Positions 39,768 through 53,300 of a stretch of DNA of 64,000 bases are shown in pieces; position 1 is the stretch's first letter; every line of letters begins with the position of its first letter. The position numbers were made by a program, and so were the translations under genes. The DNA is taken from NCBI GenBank assembly GCA_011800805.1, contig MPNW01000160.1:1-64000 (forward strand), in the 5' to 3' direction. The stretch is from Hirudo medicinalis. Taxonomy: Eukaryota > Annelida > Clitellata > Hirudinida > Hirudinidae. Under the pieces are notes generated by a model. That model did no database searches. It worked only from the letters and a program-made list of their open reading frames with translations, and was not told where the DNA came from.

Positions 39768-40566
39768 TTTGTGCACTTGCACGGAATTTATAAATAAAAA
39801 ACGATACGATACTCTGTTGGCATCACCTGGCTAACAGGTGAGCGTCGCTTGTTTACCAAAAACACTGAACCCATCAAAACCACACATTCCTCACGCCTCA
39901 CATTCGATAACCGCCAGCTCTTCGATGTACTTATGTCGTTTTATGAATTTGCACTTAGTAAAACAAATTATTTCGGATATTTATTTATGAATTTGTGTAG
40001 ACTGAAAAGGTAGTGGGCAGACGCACGTCACAAACGGCTTTCACAAGGCATATAAAGGCCTAGAGACAACTTCACTTAAAACTAGTGCTAAGTAAATCAC
40101 TGCAGTTTCCGTGAGCCATCAGTTTTCACCGTTTCAAAGTTATGGTCGGTGGGAGAGCCCAAATAATTATTGTTACAAAAGCAACTCTCCATCAACTGCT
40201 GGGTACCAGGGGCGATGTCTGAGGAGACCATTTATCAAAACGAGGCCAAACAAAATATGAGCCTATATTGCCTTTACTAAACTTAAGAAGTGAGATGGAA
40301 ACCATGATGCTAATACAAGCAAAAATATCAGCAACCTATGAAATGAAATTGCTACTCAACAGCAAAATTAGAAAAATCAACATTTCTACTTCGTTTATTA
40401 AGCCTAATGAGAACAGAAGTTGTTAGAAATGCATGAGATTGTATCAAATTATCATTGGTCACCTGAAACCTAGCTAACTTAGACACAAACATGATTAGAA
40501 AAGCACAGCTTTGGAAATGTTCAACATCAACTCAAAACTTCACTCAGCATAAACTCATAACTTGGC

Positions 40567-41290
40567 TTATAAGGCAACACCAATGGAAAATCCTCCCAGG
40601 AATCCAACAACAAGAGAGACATTCTTCTTAGCAAATCTCTTCACCTGAAGGCAAATAAAAAGTTCAATAACTGACAACAAAATCTTTTTTAATTTTCATT
40701 GCATTAACCCTCGTCCTCTTGCTTTCCAAGGTTTCAAGCTTCTTTTTTGCTTTGTTAATGATTTTGTCTGTTGTACTCCAATTGATCTGCACCCAGCCCT
40801 GGTTATTGGCAACCTTTATGGAACGTTTATAAATTGGTATTTTTCAATTCTCATAATATATTATAAATAGTTTTGAATCCAAATATAATTTACACATATA
40901 CATTTATATAATTTAATATATATTTGAAGATAACTTAAATTACTTCAATAAAATGGCAAAATCAACTGTTCTAAAAATCATAAAGCTAGATTATTGTTGG
41001 GAGAATTGTCAAACTCACAGCCAAAAATATGAGAGTACCACCAATAGCCAATGATGCAACCTTTCCCACTCTTGAAAAAACAAGTCCAGAGCAACTAACA
41101 TGCAAAAATAAGCAATGAATTTTACCAGGTTAAACTTGACGAAAAATTCTAAATCGAACCATTTGAAATCAAAGATAGCAAAAACTCACACTCCTGCAGT
41201 TGCTCCCAAAGCTATCTGTTTGATTACTGAACCTTTGGTTATTTCATTAATTGCCTTCTCGACATCAGAATCAGAAAGCTCGGAAGCCAT
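40567..41290 (-). CDS. FUNDC1/FUNDC2-family outer mitochondrial membrane protein
   Basis: Four exons on the minus strand (41290-41190, 41094-41019, 40813-40709, 40644-40567) close in phase and give 119 aa ending at TAA. The family signature is clear: GLVFSRVGKVASLAIGGTLI for the first FUN14 helix, then NNQGWVQINWSTTDKIINKA, a Lys-rich amphipathic stretch, and the terminal helix VSLVVGFLGGFSIGVAL. In mammals FUNDC1 recruits LC3 to mitochondria during hypoxic mitophagy through an N-terminal Tyr-x-x-Leu motif. Here the N-terminus is only about 33 residues (MASELSDSDVEKAINEIT...) and has no aromatic residue, so that motif is absent. It is transcribed divergently from coatomer gamma across 527 bp. 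Confidence 0.88.
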
Positions 41291-41817
41291 GTCTTATTAA
41301 ATCCTAAACGAAATAGCAACAATTTAATATTTACATTTGTTGCACATAATCGTTTGCCGTCATAAAACGTCAAAACATTAAAAACCACCTACGGCCAAGC
41401 AGAACAGCAAGCTACAAAAAGAAGTCTGTGAAAACCTACTCTTCTCGACAAGAGGAAACTATAACTTTAGCGCATCATTTGCGTAAATTACAAAAATTAC
41501 ATTTTACGTTTGCAATACTTTAGAGGTTGCAGACATTTGAACTTGTTATTAATTTCATTTGCAGTTAGTTCATTGTTTCGCAGGTATGCACCCTCGTATA
41601 ACAAATTAATGTTAATTTTAATTAATTAACAAAATTCGTTTACAATTAACACAATTATAATTATAAAATAATTTGCAATGCTACTAATCTGATAAAATTT
41701 TGAAACCAATACTTGCGCATGCGTCACTCATTTTTGACGTGTAGTGTTGACTATACTTGCGGGTGCCCGTTACGACAGTTAAAATTAAAGCCCTTATATA
41801 GAAAGTTAGTTTCTAAA
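41291..41817. promoter_or_regulatory. Bidirectional promoter region between FUNDC and coatomer gamma genes, with NRF1-like site
   Basis: The two start codons face away from each other across 527 bp. At 41714-41723 lies tgcgcatgcg, which fits the palindromic NRF1 core (GCGCATGCGC) at nine of ten bases, in otherwise AT-rich DNA. A tgacgt element follows within 20 bp. NRF1 commonly drives mitochondrial and housekeeping genes from such promoters. The regulatory role is inferred from motif and orientation. Confidence 0.5.
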
Positions 41818-44800
41818 ATGAAGAGAGACAAAAAAGAGGAGGAAGGTACATTGACTTATTGCGGAGCATGATGCTTAAAGTTCTGGATTATCAATTAAAA
41901 AATGAAATGTTGATATTAATTGGTAGCTGGAGGGAATCCATTTTACAACTTGGAGAAGAGTTCTGTGCTTCAAGAGGTAAATAGATCAACTATTGATGTG
42001 TTGCCATATTTGCGATGGCTTTCGTAAATTTGACATTTAATCCAATAGGCTCGCACCTTCAATGAAACTCCAGTCAATGCAAAGAAATGTTGTCTTATTC
42101 TTACCAAGATTATGTATATCATCAATCAAGTACTTAATTTTTTTTTTTATCGCGATTTTTCCATTTTGGCTTAGAATGTCATTCACCTGTTATTTTAGGG
42201 AGAACAACTTGGAAAAACAGAAGCCACAGAAGCATTCTTTGCAATGACCAAGCTGTTTCAGTCAAAAGATGTGGGTTCTTTAATCTAATTTAAATTGTCT
42301 TATATACTGAAAATTTTTTAAATCCTGATTTTATATTATTTTGATTGTTATTTGAGTTTACTTCTTCAGACAACCCTCAGAAGGCTTGTATATCTATGCA
42401 TTAAGCTGATGACAGACATTGCAGATGATGTTATTATTGTAACCAGTAGCTTGACCAAGGATATGACTGGCAAGGTATGGAAATATTCTATTTCTGTTAA
42501 ATATGCAAAATTGTAATACATAGTGAAGCTAATATGTAGCAATCTAAAAATACATTCATGTTTGTATAGGAGGACCAGTTCAGAGCTCCAGCTATAAGAG
42601 CACTTTGCAGGATCACTGATGTTAGTTATTTCTTATCCTTTGTCAAGATAGTTTATATGTCATTTGAACGCTATTGTTGTTAGTATTACATATGCATAAA
42701 GAGAGGAGTGCAAAATATGTTAGCATTTTAAATTATAAAACTAAAATATAACTATAACCATGATCATATACCATGAGACATAATGGAGGTCTAAATATTT
42801 TCAATGGAATGGATTATTTGTGTAATAATTGCATAAATCCTCTTCACCAACATATCTTCATTAGCATTCACTTGTTCACAGTTGAGCATTATTTCAGGCC
42901 AGCATGCTTCAGAGCATCGAAAGATACATGAAGCAAGCCATTGTTGACAAGGATCCAAGTGTTTCCAGTGCTGCTCTTGCTTCTGCTCTGGTGGGTTGGA
43001 TTATGATTTTATAGATTTTCTCATCTCATGTCTCTGTATTGTTTGCATTTGCCATTGCATGCCATGCATTTTACTGTTTATGCTAAGTCTTTGTTTCTGA
43101 GGTATTGAGCAAAATTAATGTAATCTAGATTATTTATTAAAGAAATACTTGTTGTTTGTGGAAGAGTTATTCACATTTAAGGACATAAATATATATTAAT
43201 TGTTGTGTTACAGCACCTGTCCAGACACAATAGTGATGTTGTGAAGAGGTGGGTCAGTGAAGCCCAGGAAGCTGTGAATAGTGACAGCATTATGGTCCAG
43301 GTATGTAAGATTATCAACATCATCTTTGCCATTATCGACCATTGAATAACATATGGTTAATGACTTTTTGTTCACACCTAAATCAGTACCATGCATTGGG
43401 CCTGTTGTACCACATCAGGAAATCTGACAAGTTGGCTGTGACCAAACTTGTTTCCAAGTTCACCAGGCATTCCCTCAAGTCTCCCTATGCCTACTGCCAT
43501 CTGGTGATTTCAGTTTTAATGGAAACTTTTTAAGACCAAAAATGGACTGATAAATTATTAATTCTGTGCAGATAAGAATTGCATGCAAACTGCTGGAGGA
43601 AGATGATGCCGGGTAAATTATTAGGACGATAATAACGATTGACATTTCCTCAACCTATGGCAACTTGTCATCTTTTGGTTCTCCACGTTGTTATTGAAAT
43701 GTTTTAATAGCTTTCATATCAATTCAGATGCGAGGGTCCAATGTACGATTTCATCGAGAGCTGTCTGCGCCACAAAAGCGAGATGGTGATCTACGAGGCA
43801 GCACATGCCATTGTTAACATGAAGAAGACAACCAGTAAGGAGCTCGGCCCTGCCATATCTGTCCTTCAACTCTTCTGCGGATCGTCCAAGCCGACTCTCA
43901 GATTTGCAGCAGTCAGGACTCTGAACAAGGTGCAGATTTGATTCTATATCAATTTGTTAGCTAGGTCAGTAGAGCAATTAAGATGAACTCTTGTTGAGGG
44001 TTCTGGATTTGTAGTCAGTTGCATTTTCTTTTTTGTCTCACAGTTATCCTGTTTAATCATACAAATTTGAATTGCCATCATACTTCTAATTTAGTATTCT
44101 CAGTAGCATATCGACTGGCTTTTGATTATTAGAAACTGTACTGAAATTTTGATAACTGGAATGACCTCAAACTTTTTGGCCTTGTACTTGCTTCTAGGTT
44201 GCCATGAAACATCCAGCAGCTGTAACAGCATGTAATGTTGATCTTGAAAACCTGATCACTGACAGCAACAGGAGCATTGCAACTTTGGCCATCACCACAC
44301 TCCTCAAGGTTTTAATGTTTTTTTGTTGCATGGTTAATCAGATAGGGTAGTTATAAAATCTATAAAATGGTGATTAGCCATTTTAGCGATGTTAATAATA
44401 ATAATAGTTAATTAATAATGTGCCATTTGCATTGCATCAGAGAAACCTTGTAACTTTGTTGGCTTCATGGTGACCTGAAGAGGTGGGTCTTCGGGTGATG
44501 TTTGAAGAGCTCTAGAGATGGTTGAGCTCTTACAAGGGGGATTAATGTGTTCCAGACAGCAGGAGAGGCATATGAGAAGACTCTGTCAATGAGGGATGAC
44601 TTGTTGATTGTTGTAATTGAATGGTGGAAGATGAATGAAGACCAGGTGTGTGGTGGCGGAGAATGAGGTGGTGGAGATAGGGTGGATTGTATGTCACGAG
44701 AGTTCGATATATGAGGGCGATTATGGATCGGTAACCAATGCAATTGCTTCAGGCAGTCAGTGCTATTAAGGGTGGGATTAAGAAGAACAAGTTTAGCAAG

Positions 44801-47800
44801 TTTGTTTTGTTCACATTGCAAGGAATGGATCAAAGAGGCAGATGTACCTTAGAGAAGGGAATTGCAGTAATCTAGGCAAGAGATAATGAGACTGCTTGCA
44901 AGGACAAAAGTTGTGTTGATGGAGTGGATGGATATGCCAAATTGCCTAGATGAGGTGATTGCATGATTTGACAATGGAAGTGGAATGTTCTTTAAAGCTG
45001 AGGTGAGAATCAAAAGTAACACCAAGGAACTTAAGAGTAGTAGAAGGGAGGAGGGTGCCTGCAACATTTATGGAAGATGGAGAAGACAGAGTTTTTAGGT
45101 GGGCCAGCTGTGCCAATGAACATGATTTCGGATTTCTGTGGATTCAGTTGAAGAGAGTTAATGAGATGCCAATCATTGATGGCATCTGTCCACTTCCGCA
45201 GATTACCGAGTTGATTGGACAGGCTATGGCTGGAGAGAATAGTGAAGAGACTTGTGTCATCTGCATATTGATGGAAATAAACTTTGAAGTCATGAATGAT
45301 ATCGGACAAAGGTCCCTGAGCAAGAAGTCTCTGGAATGGAGGAGTGGTCGCCAAGTTTCATATAATCAATTCCAAAGTCAGGTTTAAGTCTCTCCAACAG
45401 TATCTGGTGGTCGATAGCTTGTTGATGATTAGAATTTCAGACAGTTTAAATATTAAACAAGTTTTTTTAAACATTCAAATAATTACTTACAATTTCTATT
45501 TTATGATCTTTAAACCAATTGATGAATTAAATTTGGTTAGATTGGCAATGAAAGCAGTGTGGACAGGCTGATGAAGCAGATAACTTCATTCATGTCTGAG
45601 ATTCCTGATGAATTCAAAGTTGTGGTGGTCCAAGCCATTCGGTGGGTTTGATGATTATAAGTTTATCTTTTAAAAGTTATTTGTTTTTTTTTGCAATAGA
45701 TTTGGAGGAATTTATGAATTAAATTTTAACTTTAATGGTCATAAACAAATTGGTTCTTTGGCTTGATCATCAATGGCAATCATCATCAATATATCAATCA
45801 TCCATGTGATATGGTGATGCTTCTGTTATTTCAAGGTCTCTGTGCTTGAAGTTTCCTCGCAAGCATTCACTTCTCATGGGGTTCTTGTCGGGAATGCTGA
45901 GAGAGGAGGTTTGATTTTATTTTAAGTCTCCAATGCCTGCTCTCACGAACTAGATATAATTATATATATATTTAGATAAATATAATTTCTCATCTAAATG
46001 ATTGACTGCATTTTGTTATCTCCTCTCACTCAGGGTGGATTTGAATACAAGAAGGCCATCGTGGAGTCTGTCATATCAATCATTGAGGAGAACTTTGATG
46101 CCAAAGAAGCAGGTTTGGCTCATCTGTGCGAGTTCATAGAGGATTGTGAGCACACAGTGCTAGCCACAAAGATTCTCCACCTTTTGGGCCAGGAAGGGCC
46201 GAGGACTCCTCAACCGTTCAAGTACATCAGGTTCATCTACAACAGGGTCATTCTCGAGAACCCTGCAGTCAGAGCTGGTCTGTGAATATTTTTATTAAAT
46301 AGATTTTTCCGATAAATGATAAAATCATGAATGCCAAAAAAATATCGATGGATAATTAACTGCTAATAAATGTGATATAATTTTTAATTGTTGCATTTTT
46401 AATTTGTACTTGCAATTCTAATTTGCTAATCAATCTAATTTCCTTGTCAATGCAGCCGCAGTCAGTGCATTGGCGAAGTTCGGAGCGCAGTGTGAACAGC
46501 TCCTGCCCAGCGTTCTCGTTCTGTTGGAGAGGTCTCAAATGGACACGGACGATGAAGTGAGAGACAGAGCTACCTTCTATCTCAACATTCTCAAGGAGAA
46601 TCAAAAGAGCCTCAATCTGGGATACATAATCAATGGTTAGGTCTATAGTAAATCTGTTCTTAAATTTACTTTAGGTTATCGGCATTATTTTTTATAATTG
46701 TTATTATTTTTCATCACCAGCAACTCATGATTGCATCATAAATTAGGCAATAGCCATTGCCAGACAAAAATTTACTTGAAAGCAGATTTTAATCTAAAAG
46801 TGATGTTATCATTCATATTTTAAATTACTAAATGAATTTACTGCCCAGGACTGCAAGTTAGCATCAAAGGTCTGGAGACAGCTCTGCATCATTATACATT
46901 GGAGCCGTCCGAAATGCCCTTTGATCTCAAGACTGTCCCTCTGGATACCAAGCTAGTTACGGATCAGAATCTGAGTAGGCTATGGTTTTTTTGAGATGTT
47001 TTACTCATTTGATCATAATGGCATAAATGTTTTTAAATATGCTGAATCGATAATGATAACACTACTACTGCTGCTGCTGCAACTACTAATAATAATATTA
47101 ATGATGATGGTAATAATAATAATATTAAAACGGATGATTCTGGCTTCCTTGTCGGGGTGTTCGAGGTTTATTCTGATCCCAATCTTTAGTCCCCTCATAG
47201 GCTTTGGCAGCCTTCTTGTAATTGCCACTGGCCTCTTTAGCCCTGGGCATGGATCTTGGTGATGACATGTTGGGCAAAAGTTCACCCACCTTATTATAAT
47301 TAATATTGAATTAATTGCCAACTCAACTGTTGATAAATACTCCAGTTGCAAGCACTACAGAGGCACCAATTCCAACAAAGGTGGCTGAAAAGGTTGCTAC
47401 AAGACAGGATGTTTATGCAGGTAGTTATTGCATGGATAATTATGTGTATACAATATAATTACAATGTATGGTGTGTATAGTTGTAACATCATGCACAATA
47501 ATATATTTGTTAAAAGAATTACAGATTATTTCAATATCAATATAATTTAATGTTTTAGAGCAACTGGCTGCTATTCCTGAGTTTGATTGGCTTGGTCCTC
47601 TCTTCAAATCATCTTCTCTCCCAATTGAGCTCACAGAGGCTGAGACTGAGTATGTTGTCAGGTGCATCAAGCACACCTTTGGTCGGCACTTTGTCTTCCA
47701 GGTATCATCGTTATAATGCTGACTTTTTGTTTACATTTGACTTGCAAATTGATGAACATGATGATAATCTGATCATCAACATTTGAATTTTGCCAACAGT

Positions 47801-48832
47801 TTGATTGCACTAACACAATAAATGATCAAATCCTGGAGAATGTGACCGTTTACATGGAGAATTCTGATGGGTTTAGAGTGACTGGAACCATTCCGGCACC
47901 ATCGCTTCCTTATGGAAAACCTGGAACCACTTACACTGTGGTCCAACTGCCAGATGATCCAACTCAGGGTGCTCTTTTAAATACATTGGTTGTTTTGATT
48001 GTAACCACATTGTATAATTTTTTAATTTGTTTTGTATTTAAAGGAGCTTTGTATTTGAATTTTTATAGCTATGAATAACTTAAAGCTGTTCGATGGTTAT
48101 CACTCTTTGCTGATTGATAATTATTGAAACTTTTATTAAAAGTGGCAGCCACCTTCAATTGCACAATGAAGTTCTTGGTGAAGGACTGTGATCCTGTCAC
48201 AGGGGAACCTGAGGAGGAAGGATACAGAGATGAATATGTGGTAAGTGCCCTCTGAGATCAGATACTTTGGTTTTTATTATGACCTTATGCGATTTATTAT
48301 TCGTTACACTTGTATTCAGCTCATTTTAATTTATGATCGATGAATCAATTATTCACATAAACAGTTGGAAGATGTGGAGCTGACCATAGCAGACCATACA
48401 CAGAAGGTCATCAAGCCAAACTTTTCAGTCTCCTGGGAAGAAATTGGAGATCAATGTGAACTGGAGGACACCTACGCACTTTCCAACATGAAGACTCTTG
48501 ATGGTGGGTGATAATCAAATGCCTTGACGTGTTTTCACTAAACTTATTGTCATTCATCACTTGTTATTCTAACTGCCGCTTTTGCGTTCTCCAAACTTGC
48601 AGAGGCTGTAAAGACCATAATTGACTTTGTGGGTCTCCAGGCTTGTGAAAGATCTGACAAAGTTCCAGAGGGAAAGAATGCCCACACTCTCTTCCTTGCT
48701 GGTGTTTTCAGAGGAGGTCATGATGTTCTGGTCAGAGCCAAGCTTGCTGTGGCAGATGGTGTGACCATGCAGTTGAGTGTAAGGAGCACCGATTTCAACA
48801 TCACTCATGTGATTGCATCGGCCATCTCATAA
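41818..48832 (+). CDS. COPG: Coatomer subunit gamma (COPI gamma-COP)
   Basis: 23 exons run from 41818-41845 to 48603-48832 with all phases closing, giving 871 aa, the usual length for gamma-COP (about 871-874). Large exons include 43728-43929 and 46034-46277. The HEAT/adaptin trunk is highly conserved: [84 protein letters not shown] and [18 protein letters not shown]. The C-terminal appendage follows, with [38 protein letters not shown] and [20 protein letters not shown]. Gamma-COP is part of the heptameric coat of Golgi-to-ER vesicles; its appendage binds ARFGAP2 and cargo. The exon 12-13 intron contains a LINE remnant. Poly-A-like aataaa motifs occur at about 48991 and 49051. Confidence 0.96.
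44465..45418 (-). mobile_element. Degenerate CR1/L2-type LINE remnant (reverse transcriptase), in coatomer gamma intron 12
   Basis: On the minus strand broken frames carry reverse-transcriptase landmarks in order: [17 protein letters not shown] at about 45418, then the catalytic box [10 protein letters not shown] near 45240, [14 protein letters not shown], and the C-terminal [14 protein letters not shown] and AVWNTLIP blocks near 44.5-44.8 kb. Several frameshifts and an internal deletion between the first and second blocks show that it is dead. It lies antisense to the host gene, with no visible effect on the splice sites. Confidence 0.82.
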
Positions 48833-50303
48833 GCTTGCACTGAGATATTCTGATTGTAATTAAAATCCATTAAGCACTTTTTGGACCCTTGACATTTCAA
48901 TTTATGGCATAACGGATATGAGAAAGTTTATGGAATGTTCAAAAACCTTCTGAATTGTAGGTGTATCCATCGGAAAAATTAACTTCCTTGAATAAAATCT
49001 AATACATTTTTCTCAACATTACTTTATAGTTGTTATTGAATATATTTCTTAATAAAGTTCTTAATAAAGTTTTATAGTCAATAAAATTAAGCTGCAAGTA
49101 CCGCAAAGTTGGTAATTGTGCCCTTATGATGTCACGTGGCCTCCAAGCTGTTACGCGTCATTTCGGCTATTTCCGGGAATGGAAGTGCTGAAGCCTTCGC
49201 TCAACCATTTCAAAAATTCCATGACGAAACTGGCTGATGTACTTTTTTGAGATTATCATTAAACTAGCCTAACTTGTACAGAATTATTTTTATGTCTATA
49301 AACTAATTTGTTTGATTTTGGAAGTTTTAAATTTGTGTTTGGGAGTGATATTTTTTATTTCGGCAATAAAAATTAAACATTTGTGTTTTTGATAACTTTC
49401 TTAATTTAGCGAACAATTTTGATTTAATTTAACATTTATTGTTGTCATAAATTGGATATGAAATTTAACTTGGAAATGCATCTAGTTGTTTTATTTCAAA
49501 TAAAAGTGATCAGAGAAACATATTGGGCCGTGGTTGGTCGCAACACTTGCAAGACTCCATTTAAACAAGCTACTGTGGATAAAGTTTTTGAGATAGGGAA
49601 TTTTACTAAAGCTTAATTTGGTGCCAAGATATAAAGCTTTAATATGGGCTGCAATAATTTTGATTTAATGCATACATAAAAAATGCGACAAAATATGAAT
49701 TTTGTTGCAACCAACCCCTGTCTCCCCTACCTGTTCCGCCTGCATGTGAGAATTTTTTTTAAATTGAGATTTAGTTCGTATACAATTCGAATACTGAATC
49801 CAAATCTGAGACATTGCTTAATATATTTGGAAGCTAACAGGTTAAAGTCACAGGCGCTTCTTGATTACAATATTTTCAACAGTTAATAGAGGATAAAATT
49901 TATTTATTTATTTATTTATATAGCATTAACCAAATTTTGGAAAATTGCCGCGATAAAATTAATTTGTTGAAATTCAACCTGCTCCCAAATTCGTAATTCT
50001 TCAGGTGTGATGTTTTCACAAAACACCTGAATCGGAATTTAAGCTTTGAAAGCAAAAAGCAACTGATCTTAGTTTAAAGTCTCTAAAAAGTACAGAATTT
50101 TACGAAAACAAGAAAATAACGAACAGATATTTATATCGGTTTTCGGGATGCATCTTTATTGTTGAGCAGCTTATTTTAAATTTGGATTGTTGCATGGACG
50201 AGATCCAAGATTTTCAATAACATTAAAACTAAAATAAACAGGGCAAGTGTTTGTTCGTCATTTGTTAAGTTAGAGGACCAGGAATTGTAATATTCCAGTC
50301 AAA
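48833..50303. other. Interval between coatomer gamma and the L1-type gene
   Basis: Likely 3' UTR and intergenic DNA, AT-rich. A (TTTA)n run ending in tatatagcatt is seen near 49895-49925 and resembles a SINE tail. No exon was recognised. Confidence 0.5.
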
Positions 50304-53300
50304 ATGAAAGTTTGGATTCTGATCCACTGCATGATATATTTTCTTACTGACATTTCTGCACAAGGTCTTTTCACAATCTCTCCTGATAATGCTTCCAGTT
50401 TTAACATTCCTGATTTCAGCTTAAGAAAAGGTAACTTGCTTGTTGTTACATGTATTTTCATTTGAATCAATTGTAGACTTTATATGCTGCAATAATCTTA
50501 ACTGCTTTTTCTACTTTTAAGGAGATCCATTAATAACACATTAATCAGATTCATTTAATAACCCAATTGTTATTCCTAGTAATCATTCCTCCCCTGATCA
50601 TTCTTGAACCAAATGAGTATACCATTTCCTTCAGGGAAGGTGAAGCCTTTGAGCTTCCTTGTGCAGCGACTGGAATACCAGAACCAACGTCAGTCCTATC
50701 ATTTTTTAGATTAAATATCACATTTGTATAATCAAAGAAGTAATTAATTAAACATTATACACAAATTTAATAATTCTAAAATTCTAATTTTAATCAATAA
50801 AATTTTCTTTAATAATTTTCCTATAGATATACATGGCGCTGGAATGAAAGAGACTTTGACCCAAGTGGTATGGATGGTAGAATAGCCATTCAACCAGGGG
50901 TTGGGACCCTCATATTTGCCAATCCACTGCCCTTGGATGAGGCAATCTATCAATGCACTGCCAGGAATCAGGCTGGCATTGCTGCCTCTGTCAAAATCAA
51001 TGTCAGATTGGCAGGTTAATGAGATTCTATTAATGTTAACTCTATTAATTAATGTTACTTTCTTTTGTAGACATTAACATTTGATAAATAATATTAAACC
51101 TGCAGTATTTGGCAACACAATAAAACATTAACAATATACTGTGATTTAATAATTTATTAATAATTGTCTTTTTTCTAAAATAGTTATTACAAATTAATGC
51201 AATACATAATGATTTGAAAAGAACTTTTGAAATTTCATTAAATACCCTGTGTTCAGATTCCCTGCTATGCTTTATTTGATTTACTTGAGAGATGTATTCA
51301 ATGTATGTAATTGCATTAAGCTTAAAAATGCACTTGCTCCAAAGAAATAACTTTCAGAAATTTGTCACAAATTGTACTGGAGGCATGGGCTCATGTGTAT
51401 TTGAAACCTTTCAGTACTGGACGATTTTCCAGTGGCAAATCTCAGGATCAATACTCCTGAGATTGGAAATAATTTACTGCTAGAGTGCCTTCCTCCACGA
51501 AGTTTTCCAAATCCAACAGTCTATTGGACTTTGCAGACCAGTGAATCACCGTCCGTCAAGATTGATTATACAGACAGAGTCTCCCAGGATCCTATTGGTA
51601 ATTAAAACTTTAAAATTTCAAGTGTATTTCATGAAACATCATTGGAATTTTTAATCAATTAATCTATTTGTAAACAGGAAATTTGATTTTTACGAATGTC
51701 GTCGCTGCTGATTATCAAAACAATGCCACTTATGTCTGCGTGGCCAGAAATGCAGTTATGAGGACTTTCAAGCAGGGAAAATTAAATAAAATCTACCCCT
51801 CAGGAGGTTCAGAATGATTTTAAACATGCTTTTTAAACCAGCCATATTGACATTTCAAGTTGAATATAAATTTAGACCAACTAGTAGTTACTAAGCAATT
51901 CTTCAAGTAACTTCATCAATCTGCAGTTACACCAGTACTTCACAAGCCAACAATTGCATGGCAGTCTCCAACTCAACAGTTTGGACTGAGAGGAAATTCA
52001 GTGACAATAAAATGTATTTTCTATGGAAAGTAAGAGTTATTAATTCCAGAAAAATTTAAAAAAATTAGACTCATTCAATATTATTTTCCAGCCCAACACC
52101 AAGGGTGATGTGGAAGAGAGTCCTTCCAAAAGACACTGACATTCCAGAAAATGCCTATGTTGCCAGTTTTGGACAGGAGTTAGTTTTTACCAATCTTCAA
52201 TACGAAGATGAAGGGGCATATGAATGTGAGGGCATAAATGATGAAGGCCTGGTGCCTGTCAGAAGATCCTTCTCTTTGCAAGTGCAATGTATGTCTCTTA
52301 AATATTTCATTCACAGTTGTATATTGTTCATCAAAAGCATTCATGAATTTAAATATATTAAAATTATTCAGACATATTTATTTTTGTCTACATTACTTAA
52401 TATTTATTATTGCAATTATTGAACATTTAGCAATTGCTATTGCTATTCTTCAATAACTTATTTGTTTAATAATAGCAAAAAATTAATTCAATCTCTTTAT
52501 TAGCCTACATTATGTTTCATTTGTTTGCAGCTGCACCCTATTGGATAGAAAAGCCTCAAAGTCAGGATGTTGAAGAGGGGGCAACAGTGGTTTTCAAATG
52601 TTCTGGAGAATCAAAGCCCCCACCCAGAATTCTCTGGTACTTCAACAACATCCCAGTAACAAGTAAATGGTTTTCAAATTGGATTGTTTGTCACTTAATT
52701 ATTGAAATAAAAATCTTGATTCTACTAATATTTTACATGATAAATTTGATAGCCTTTGCTTTGAATTGGCAGTAATTTCAGTAAAATAATAGTCATAATC
52801 TCTAATAATAAAATTCTGCATTTTCCAATTTTTGCTCATCTTTTTTTTTATTCAGACATTACGAAAAATCCACGCATTTTTATATCCCAAAACAAAGTCA
52901 CATTCACTAACGTTACCATAAAGGATCCCACAGTTGTCCAATGCAACATCTCCAACAATCATGGATACAATTTTACTAATGCCTACATAAATGTCTTGAG
53001 TTAGTAATGGTGAAAGTGTTTTGAAAATTTGAAATGAAGAAAGAATTATCACTATCAATATTTTCCAGCTGAGCCACCAATTATTCTTCAAAAACCAATC
53101 ATTGGCCAAAAAGCTGCAGAAGGTCAAACCATTGAACTTTTGTGTGATGTTCAGGGCTCTCCAAAGCCCTTTGTTGTCTGGACCAAGGGCAATGAACAGC
53201 TAACAGGAGGAAGGTTCAGTGTCATGAATAATGGGAATCTCAAAATAATGGTGATATTACAAAAGCTTCTTTATTCGATCTGATAATTCATTTAGGAGAG

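Noticed and set aside
45055..45387. 110-codon plus-strand frame inside a coatomer intron
   Set aside because: It is the complement of the LINE reverse transcriptase remnant, whose motifs read on the minus strand.
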